Below, in pieces: positions 1 through 5,498 of a stretch of DNA of 6,198 nucleotides; the first letter of the stretch is position 1, and every line of letters starts with the position of its first letter. The notes below the pieces were generated by a model. That model ran no database searches, had not been told where the DNA came from, and saw only the letters and a program-made list of their open reading frames with translations. Made by a program: the position numbers and the translations under genes. Origin of the DNA: Bacteroidota bacterium. GTDB lineage: Bacteria; Bacteroidota; Bacteroidia; Bacteroidales; GCA-2748055. The stretch spans positions 1 through 6,198 of the forward strand of contig JAAEOI010000433.1 in NCBI GenBank assembly GCA_024244665.1. Direction: 5' to 3'.

Positions 1-18
1 AGAATGCAATTGAATCCC

Positions 19-59
19 GCTCGCGCATTCCCCGAAGTTCTACTTCGGGGTAAGCGAGC
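19..59. repeat. Hairpin element 1 (9-bp stem, TCT loop, lower stem)
   Basis: A perfect 9-bp inverted repeat, CCCCGAAGT at 30-38 and ACTTCGGGG at 42-50, encloses a 3-base TCT loop. A second pair of arms, GCTCGC at 19-24 and GCGAGC at 54-59, can form a 6-bp lower stem across an asymmetric internal loop (25-29 against 51-53). No T-tract follows on either strand, so it does not look like an ordinary intrinsic terminator. It has the same geometry as the hairpin at 83-116 and appears to belong to the same family. A dispersed palindromic repeat or an RNA processing or stability element are both possible; copies elsewhere in the genome cannot be seen from here. Confidence 0.7.
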
Positions 60-82
60 ACCTTTAAAATTATATTTGGATC

Positions 83-116
83 GAAGACTCCTCGGAGCAG
101 AGCTCCGAGGTTCTTC
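83..116. repeat. Hairpin element 2 (9-bp stem, AGA loop, lower stem)
   Basis: A perfect 9-bp inverted repeat, CCTCGGAGC at 90-98 and GCTCCGAGG at 102-110, encloses a 3-base AGA loop. GAAGA at 83-87 and TCTTC at 112-116 extend it with a 5-bp lower stem across a small internal loop. The reverse complement of hairpin 1 has the same loop (AGA) and differs at three positions in each arm, all transitions that keep the pairing. The element ends where recognisable phosphatase coding sequence begins, so it may mark the breakpoint that truncated that gene. There is no T-tract on either side. What the element does is unknown to me. Confidence 0.7.
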
Positions 117-304
117 AATATGCTGGGGCCTTTAATCCGCTCTACCTTGTCAGGAAAGGTGAGATGCTGGAGCTAAAAGCCGATAAAGCTTCACAGGATC
201 ATAGTATGGAAGACCAGCGAACCATCCTGGACCAGACCATCGAATCATGGAGGCGTGATCTGGAACAGCTGGATTATATTCTGGTGATAGGACGGCGATT
301 CTAG
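113..304 (+). pseudogene. Remnant of a SpoIIE/PP2C-type serine phosphatase gene
   Basis: The frame ending with TAG at 302-304 reads LQYAGAFNPLYLVRKGEMLE, then LKADK, and after codon 187 continues ASQDHSMEDQRTILDQ and ends EQLDYILVIGRRF. The first block resembles the 'YAGAnnPLyl.r.GelieikaDk' segment of SpoIIE-family phosphatases, which in Bacteroidota often sit behind TPR or sensor domains. The second block resembles their C-terminus (usually close to 'MEEQ..iL..t...W.gdLEQvDDiLViG'). In the family as I know it, roughly 60 residues, including the GD...SDG metal-binding motif, separate the two blocks; here they are joined directly. The second Asp of the terminal DD pair is Tyr. An in-frame stop at 65-67 precedes it, and no phosphatase sequence is recognisable before about 113. 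I read this as a truncated, internally deleted pseudogene. The family call is from memory of motifs, not an alignment. An internal ATG (164) could open a 46-codon peptide, but nothing suggests it is a real gene. Confidence 0.62.
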
Positions 305-618
305 AAGAGAGCGTCCAGCTTGTTTACGATTGTGCTTTTAGGAACAGCGCCTACCTGCTTATCAGCAACTTCGCCATTCTTAAAGAAGAGGATGGTGGGT
401 ATATTCCTGATCCCATATTTGGCTGTAATTCCAGGGTTGCTGTCAACATCAACCTTCGCAACTACAGCTTTACCGTCATATTCTACACCAACCTCTTCAA
501 CGATGGGGCCTACCATGCGGCACGGGCCACACCACTCTGCCCAGAAATCAACGATTACCGGTTTGTCTGCTTTCAACACGAGTTCTTCGAAATTGCTATC
601 TGTTGCTTCTAATGCCAT
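301..618 (-). CDS. trxA: Thioredoxin
   Basis: This 105-residue protein has the length and layout of a classical cytoplasmic thioredoxin, which reduces disulfides in proteins such as ribonucleotide reductase and is recharged by thioredoxin reductase. The active site WCGPC is at residues 29-33 (Cys30 and Cys33), in the usual context DFWAEWCGPCR with the buried Asp24. The cis-proline loop is RNIPT with Pro74, and the KNGE turn follows at about residue 80. There is no signal peptide, membrane segment or lipobox, so it is not one of the periplasmic TlpA/ResA-like relatives. The start is the ATG at 618-616; the AT-rich leader has no clear Shine-Dalgarno sequence. It lies 42 bases downstream of dnaE on the same strand with no hairpin terminator between them, so the two are probably co-transcribed. 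Its TAG stop shares CTAG (301-304) with the stop of the convergent phosphatase remnant. Confidence 0.96.
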   Translation of the reverse strand: MALEATDSNFEELVLKADKPVIVDFWAEWCGPCRMVGPIVEEVGVEYDGKAVVAKVDVDSNPGITAKYGIRNIPTILFFKNGEVADKQVGAVPKSTIVNKLDALF

Positions 619-660
619 TATTATAGAATTTAATTTGGACTAAAATTAAAAAAAAAACCA

Positions 661-3600
661 TTACGCTAAACGGAAATCAAAATCTCTTCCCTCCTTGAGG
701 TATTTTATGAATTCGTCGGTAAGAAGTACCTGCTTTTTCCTTGAGAACAGGTTCAATTTCATCTGGCTTTCCGGATCGTGAACCCGGAATTTGAGCATTT
801 TACCTTGTTCCGAAACTGTAAACTGTTCCAGTTCATCCATTAGTTTAGGATTGATCCTGTTGATATCCATGATCAGGTCGACTGACTTCACCAGTTTTTC
901 CCTGACATCGGCCAGCATATATATCATCTTGATCCTTAAAGAGTAAATCTTTTTCTGGGGCTCTTCCCGTGGGCTCCATTCATTCACAGTGGCCCGAATC
1001 ATCAGGGCCACATCGGGACTGAAATACTGTTTGAAATTGACATAGTCGTCATTCTTCAGCCTGATGTTGAAGGTGTCGGTGTAATCTTCCATCTGGGCCA
1101 ACAGGTAGGGTTTGTTCTTCCACTGGTCAACCCCGTCCCGTACACTTTTTACCATTCCGCAGAAGACCATGTCCCGCCCCCGGTAGGGTGCCAGGTCATG
1201 CAGCTGGTGCAGAGTGTTGGGACAGAATGAATCGATCTCCAACTTGAAGCGGTCCAGCGGATGTGAGGTGAGGTAGATCCCGATAAGTTCCTTTTCACGT
1301 TTGCACTTTGTGGAATCATCCCACTCGCCCAGATTGGCGGGTTCAGGTTTTGAGATAGTAATACCACCCGTCTCTCCGAACAGATTCTGCTGGGGAGTAT
1401 CCCGTTCATACTGGATCTTGTTCCCGTATTTGATCAGTTGTTCAATGAAGCTGGATTCCTCCACTTCTACTGTATCGATATACTGGCTCCTGGCTATGTT
1501 TTTAAAGCAATCAAGCGCGCCTGAAATAACCAGCCCCTCCAGGTTTTTACGGTTCACCTGATGAAGGTCATTTCGTTCAACGAAATCGTAAATATCCCTG
1601 AAGGGCCCTTGTTTGGCCCGCTCTTCAATAATACTCTGGACCGCATTTGCACCAACCCCTTTAATGGCACCCAGTCCAAACCTGATATCACCATTCTCAT
1701 TCACGGTAAACCTGACGTTGCTCTCATTTACATCGGGTCCCAGGACCTGGATGCCCATGCGCCTGCATTCATCCATGAAGACACCGATCTTCTTAATATC
1801 TGTAATGTTCCGGCTCAGAACGGCTGCCATAAATTCGGCCGGAAAATTGGCCTTCAGATAGCCTGTCTGGTAGGAGACATAGGCGTAACAGGTGGAGTGG
1901 GATTTGTTGAATGCATACTGGGCAAATGCTTCCCAGTCGGTCCAGATTTTATCAATCTTATTCTTGGGAATCCCGTTTTTCAAACAACCCTCTTCGAACT
2001 TCACCTTGAGTTCGTCCATCATCTTCTTGATCTTCTTCCCCATCGCTTTTCGAAGCGAGTCGGCTTCACCCCGGGTAAAACCGGCCAGTTTTCTGGAGAG
2101 TAACATCACCTGTTCCTGGTAGACCGTAATGCCATAGGTGTCTTTCAGGTACTCTTCCATCTCCGGCTGGTCGTATTCTATTTTCTCCTTCCCGTGTTTC
2201 CGGTTGATGAAGCTGGGAATGTACTCCATGGGTCCCGGGCGGTAGAGGGCGTTCATGGCAATAAGATCCTCAAACCGGTTGGGTTTCAGATCCTTCAGGT
2301 ATTTTTTCATACCTGGGGATTCAAACTGGAACAGCCCGGTGGTATCTCCCCTGGAATAGAGCTCAAAGGTGGGAATGTCATCCATGGGAACATGATCGAT
2401 ATCCACCTCAATACCCTTGGAATCTTTGACGTTGACGATGGCATCCTTGATGATGGAGAGGGTTTTAAGTCCCAGGAAATCCATTTTTAACATCCCAACA
2501 TCTTCCACGAAGTGACCGTCAAACTGGGTCACCAGCAGATTAGAATCCTTGAATTTGCATACCGGCAGGTGCTGTGTAAGGTCGTTCCGGCCGATGATCA
2601 CCCCGCAGGCATGCAGTCCGGTTTGCCTCACCGATCCCTCTAGCCGTTCCGCAATCCGCAATGTATTGGAAACAAGCGGGTTGTTTGAGCTACGCTCTGC
2701 ATTTAATTCAGGCACCTCCTCGTAGGCTTTTTTGAAGGTGGTACCGGGCCGTTCAGGTACCAATTTGGCAAGCCTGTCGGCTTCCGGAAGAGGCAGCTTC
2801 TGAATCCGGGCCACATCCCTGATGGCCATTTTGGCGGCCATGGTGCCGAAAGTAATGATATGGGCTACCCTTTTATGGCCATATTTAGTCACCACCCACT
2901 TCAGCACCTCTTCCCGGCCGTCCTCATCAAAATCGATATCAATATCAGGCATGGAGATCCGGTCCGGATTCAGGAACCTTTCAAACAGCAGGTCGTACCT
3001 GATTGGATCGATATCGGTAATTTTAAGGCAGTAAGCAACAGCAGATCCCGCTGCCGATCCCCGGCCGGGACCAACCGATACTCCCATTTCCCTGGCTGCT
3101 GAAATGAAGTCCTGTACAATCAGGAAATAGCCCGGGAAACCCATTCGCTGGATGGTTCCCAGTTCAAAATCGATACGCTCCCTGATATCATCCGTAATGG
3201 TTTCATACCTGAGTTTTGCCCCTTCATAGGTGAGGTGATTCAGGTATGCGTCTTCGTTGTCAAAACCCTCGGGAAGTGGATAGAAGGGCATGATCGGATC
3301 GGAGTTCAGTTCGAAGGTTTCTACCTTCTCAGCCACCTCCATGGTGTTCTTTAGGATTTCAGGATGATCGGAAAAAACTTCCCTCATTTCAGCCTGGGTC
3401 TTGAACCACTCCTGCCGCGTATATCTCATCCGCTTTGGATCATCCAGGTCCCTGCCGGTGTTGAGGCAGATCAGGTGATCGTGGGCTTCGGCATCATCCA
3501 TATCCACAAAGTGCACATCATTGGATGCGACACATTTTACTCCGTGTTTCTGCCCCAGTTGGAACAGTGTACGGTTCACGAATACCTGGTCGTTAAATAC

Positions 3601-4944
3601 CATTTTATTCATGTCGGGGTCGTTGGACTGGTGGCGTTGCATTTCCAGGTAGAAATCTTCCCCGAAGATCCGTTTGTATTCAAAGATTACCTTTTCGGCA
3701 TCATCCACACTCCTGTGCATGATGGCCTGTGGAATTTCGCCTCCAAGGCAGGCAGAGAGGCAGATCACCCCATCGCTGTATTTTTCCAGGATTTCCCTGT
3801 CAATTCGTGGCTTGTAATAGAATCCTTCGGTCCAGCTGAGTGAGACCATGGTGGTCAGGTTCTTATATCCCTCCTTATTTTTGGCCAGCAAGACAACGTG
3901 ATCAAATGCATCCAGGTTCTTGTCCTCCCGGGATAACCTGGAGCGGCGTGCAATATAGGCTTCACACCCAAGGATGGGTTTGATTCCCCGTTTTGTAGCT
4001 TCATTGTGAAATTCCTTGACCCCGAACATATTTCCATGATCGGTAATGGCCACCGCCCTCATCCCGTCATCAATCGCTTTCTTAAGCAGGTTGGGGATGC
4101 TTGCGGCTCCGTCAAGAATTGAGTATTGTGTATGAACATGAAGGTGGCAGAACTCCACATCCTCTTCGGTTAGCGCCTCAGCTCCTGCAGTTGCATCGAT
4201 AGGTTCAGGCACAGATTCTGACGCTGTTCCTTTTTCCGGCTCCTCCTGCGGTATTGAGGCCGGCTCCTCCCGGTTGGATACATGTGATAGCCCGAATTGC
4301 TTCACCCTCCCCGGATTTTTTGCGATGAAGGCGCTGTACTGTTCAGGGGCCAGATTCATTGATTCGGGGGTGATCACCTTCAGTCTGAGCAGCTCCAGGA
4401 AACAGCGGGTAGTGGCTTCCACGTCAGCAGCAGCATTGTGTGCTTCCGAAAACTGCTCTTTAAAGAGGAACTCATAAAGCTCCATCAATTTCGGTGGCTT
4501 GAATTTTCCTCCCCTTCCACCCAGAAGTTTAAGATGGTCGGTTGTGGAACGCATGGTGCACACTTGTTTTAATTCCAGGAAACTGGTTTCAATTCCACTC
4601 CTGATAAATTCCGCCCCCAGGGCGTTCATATCAAACCGGATATTATGACCCACCAGAACTCTGGTTTGCTCAAGGGATTTGTTGAATATGGAGAGCGCTT
4701 CCTCCAGGGGGATCCCCTCTGTTTTAGCTTTTGTAGTTGAGATGCCGTGCACCTTTTCAGCCGAATAGGGAATCTCAAAACCATCGGGACGGATCAATAC
4801 GTTGTGATTCCCTTTTAGCTCCCCGGTTTCGTCGTGTAACTGCCAGGCAATCTGCACTACCCTTGGCCAGTTATCTACTTCACTTACAGGCGCATTATCC
4901 CGTTTTGGGAGGCCTGTTGTCTCGGTATCAAATATCAAAAACAT
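661..4944 (-). CDS. dnaE: DNA polymerase III alpha subunit with fused N-terminal 3'-5' exonuclease
   Basis: Replicative DNA polymerase, 1427 residues from the ATG at 4944-4942. This start is chosen because MFLIFDTETTG begins the exonuclease fold directly; the only longer frame uses a GTG at 4974-4972 and adds ten hydrophobic residues. Residues 1-185 form a DEDDh (DnaQ/epsilon-like) exonuclease with Asp6, Glu8, Asp105, His169 and Asp174. A Pro/Glu/Ser/Ala-rich linker (about 223-262) leads to the PHP domain (about 265-480), whose nine likely metal ligands all seem present (His269, His271, Asp278, His303, Glu328, His349, Cys399, Asp476, His478). The polymerase palm has PDIDIDF with Asp667 and Asp669, and the third Asp822 in MDFLGL. 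Tandem helix-hairpin-helix sequence (FGLGAIKGVG) lies near 1090, a beta-clamp peptide QQNLF at 1185-1189, and an OB fold at about 1255-1330. E. coli alpha is about 1160 residues; the excess here is mainly the exonuclease plus linker. Similar fusions are, to my knowledge, common in Bacteroidota. Divergent from the 5027 gene; trxA follows. Confidence 0.97.
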   Translation of the reverse strand: MFLIFDTETTGLPKRDNAPVSEVDNWPRVVQIAWQLHDETGELKGNHNVLIRPDGFEIPYSAEKVHGISTTKAKTEGIPLEEALSIFNKSLEQTRVLVGHNIRFDMNALGAEFIRSGIETSFLELKQVCTMRSTTDHLKLLGGRGGKFKPPKLMELYEFLFKEQFSEAHNAAADVEATTRCFLELLRLKVITPESMNLAPEQYSAFIAKNPGRVKQFGLSHVSNREEPASIPQEEPEKGTASESVPEPIDATAGAEALTEEDVEFCHLHVHTQYSILDGAASIPNLLKKAIDDGMRAVAITDHGNMFGVKEFHNEATKRGIKPILGCEAYIARRSRLSREDKNLDAFDHVVLLAKNKEGYKNLTTMVSLSWTEGFYYKPRIDREILEKYSDGVICLSACLGGEIPQAIMHRSVDDAEKVIFEYKRIFGEDFYLEMQRHQSNDPDMNKMVFNDQVFVNRTLFQLGQKHGVKCVASNDVHFVDMDDAEAHDHLICLNTGRDLDDPKRMRYTRQEWFKTQAEMREVFSDHPEILKNTMEVAEKVETFELNSDPIMPFYPLPEGFDNEDAYLNHLTYEGAKLRYETITDDIRERIDFELGTIQRMGFPGYFLIVQDFISAAREMGVSVGPGRGSAAGSAVAYCLKITDIDPIRYDLLFERFLNPDRISMPDIDIDFDEDGREEVLKWVVTKYGHKRVAHIITFGTMAAKMAIRDVARIQKLPLPEADRLAKLVPERPGTTFKKAYEEVPELNAERSSNNPLVSNTLRIAERLEGSVRQTGLHACGVIIGRNDLTQHLPVCKFKDSNLLVTQFDGHFVEDVGMLKMDFLGLKTLSIIKDAIVNVKDSKGIEVDIDHVPMDDIPTFELYSRGDTTGLFQFESPGMKKYLKDLKPNRFEDLIAMNALYRPGPMEYIPSFINRKHGKEKIEYDQPEMEEYLKDTYGITVYQEQVMLLSRKLAGFTRGEADSLRKAMGKKIKKMMDELKVKFEEGCLKNGIPKNKIDKIWTDWEAFAQYAFNKSHSTCYAYVSYQTGYLKANFPAEFMAAVLSRNITDIKKIGVFMDECRRMGIQVLGPDVNESNVRFTVNENGDIRFGLGAIKGVGANAVQSIIEERAKQGPFRDIYDFVERNDLHQVNRKNLEGLVISGALDCFKNIARSQYIDTVEVEESSFIEQLIKYGNKIQYERDTPQQNLFGETGGITISKPEPANLGEWDDSTKCKREKELIGIYLTSHPLDRFKLEIDSFCPNTLHQLHDLAPYRGRDMVFCGMVKSVRDGVDQWKNKPYLLAQMEDYTDTFNIRLKNDDYVNFKQYFSPDVALMIRATVNEWSPREEPQKKIYSLRIKMIYMLADVREKLVKSVDLIMDINRINPKLMDELEQFTVSEQGKMLKFRVHDPESQMKLNLFSRKKQVLLTDEFIKYLKEGRDFDFRLA

Positions 4945-4990
4945 GAAGGGTAAAGTTAGGAGAAATAGGCCCACGAATTACTCATGTTAA

Positions 4991-4998
4991 TAAATTTG
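4991..4998 (+). promoter_or_regulatory. Possible -7 box for the T9SS-domain gene
   Basis: TAAATTTG fits the Bacteroidota -7 consensus TAnnTTTG and would place transcription start near 5004, giving a leader of a little over 20 bases before the ATG at 5027. No TTTG is found at the expected -33 spacing (about 4966-4973), so only half the promoter is recognisable. The gap between the divergent starts of dnaE (4944) and this gene is only 82 bases. No equally good box is visible for dnaE on the other strand; TAACTTTA (complement of 4951-4958) is one base off but lies almost on the start codon. Confidence 0.35.
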
Positions 4999-5026
4999 TG
5001 GCAGGATATTTGCATTCTTATGGGCG

Positions 5027-5398
5027 ATGAGAAAATTGAATATATACCTTATGGGATTGGTGGCAGTACTCCTGTTTATTACCTTCGCGTCAGAAGCTCA
5101 GTCTCTACCTGTGAAAAAGGGAGAACAAGCACAGCAGGAGAGCATTACCGTAAAACTGTTTCCCAATCCTTCAAGTGGCGAGTTCCGGATTGAAGTGAAC
5201 CTGGAAGAGAAAGGGGTGGTTATGGCCAAACTTTTCGATATGACCGGCAAGCTGGTGGAAGATTTATCCGCTGAGCTGAAGTTTGAAAACGGGAAGGTGA
5301 CAGGTGATATCCATCTGAAGGATGTTACCCCTGGAATCCACTTCCTGAGGATTGAAACTGGAGACAGGTCCGGTACAAAAAAAATCATTATCAGGTAG
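5027..5398 (+). CDS. Small secreted protein consisting mainly of a T9SS type A sorting domain
   Basis: A 123-residue protein. Residues 1-24 form a signal peptide: MRK, then a hydrophobic core (LMGLVAVLLFITFA), with likely signal peptidase I cleavage after Ala24 (SEA|QS). A short polar stretch follows, and from about Val42 the rest matches the Por_Secre_tail / T9SS type A C-terminal domain: LFPNPSSGEF at 44-53, KLFDMTGKLV at 68-77, L..V.PGIHFLRIE at 97-110, and the basic end KKIIIR. In larger proteins this domain takes the periplasmic protein through the type IX translocon and is usually cleaved during attachment to the surface. Here almost nothing precedes it, so there is no evident cargo. 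The start is the ATG at 5027; another ATG at 5020 is out of frame. No Shine-Dalgarno sequence is seen. A possible -7 box lies at 4991-4998. It may be a genuine small surface protein or the leftover 3' end of a longer gene that has kept or gained a signal peptide. Function unknown. Confidence 0.85.
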   Translation: MRKLNIYLMGLVAVLLFITFASEAQSLPVKKGEQAQQESITVKLFPNPSSGEFRIEVNLEEKGVVMAKLFDMTGKLVEDLSAELKFENGKVTGDIHLKDVTPGIHFLRIETGDRSGTKKIIIR

Positions 5399-5421
5399 GC
5401 CGTTTTAAATTCCTGTAATTC

Positions 5422-5452
5422 TTTGCAAATAATCCGATTAATGCTACCTTTG
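5422..5452 (+). promoter_or_regulatory. Housekeeping (sigma-ABfr type) promoter of rpsP
   Basis: TTTG at 5422-5425 and TACCTTTG at 5445-5452 are separated by exactly 19 bases. Both boxes match the Bacteroidota primary-sigma consensus (-33 TTTG, -7 TAnnTTTG) without a mismatch, at the spacing typical of that class. Transcription should start near 5457-5460, leaving an AT-rich leader of about 40 bases before the rpsP ATG. The leader has only a weak purine stretch (AAAAGAG, 5491-5497) and no strong Shine-Dalgarno sequence, in keeping with highly expressed genes of this phylum. Confidence 0.8.
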
Positions 5453-5498
5453 CGACGCTTAAAAATGTAGGTATTTAATCATTTAAATTTAAAAGAGT

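Noticed and set aside
19..116. Hairpins as intrinsic terminators
   Set aside because: Neither is followed by a T-tract on either strand (nearby sequence such as TTTAAAATTATATTT is mixed AT), so the terminator call is not supported, although a role in 3'-end formation cannot be excluded.
320..643. 107-codon open frame on the + strand over trxA
   Set aside because: Complement of a textbook thioredoxin gene; the translation has no coherent features.
648..657. Run of ten A (T on the transcribed sense of dnaE) between dnaE and trxA, as a terminator
   Set aside because: No GC-rich hairpin precedes the T run on the minus strand, so it is not an intrinsic terminator; read-through into trxA is more likely.
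1561..2103. 180-codon open frame on the + strand, opposite dnaE
   Set aside because: It lies wholly antisense to the conserved finger and thumb region of DnaE, has no recognisable domain, and its composition follows from the complementary codons. The same holds for the shorter + strand frames at 3364-3843, 2194-2490 and 4274-4477.
4945..4974. GTG start extending dnaE by ten residues
   Set aside because: The extra residues (VGLFLLTLPF with GTG first) are hydrophobic and do not belong to the exonuclease fold; MFLIFDTETTG from the ATG at 4944 is the form expected in the family.
5005..5012. GATATTTG as a -7 box for the gene at 5027
   Set aside because: One mismatch to TAnnTTTG, and the only nearby upstream TTTG (4995-4998) is just 6 bases away, far too close to serve as a -33 box; TAAATTTG at 4991-4998 is the better match.
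5098..5388. 96-codon open frame on the - strand over the T9SS-domain gene
   Set aside because: Overlaps a frame with a clear signal peptide and sorting-domain motifs; it has no features of its own.
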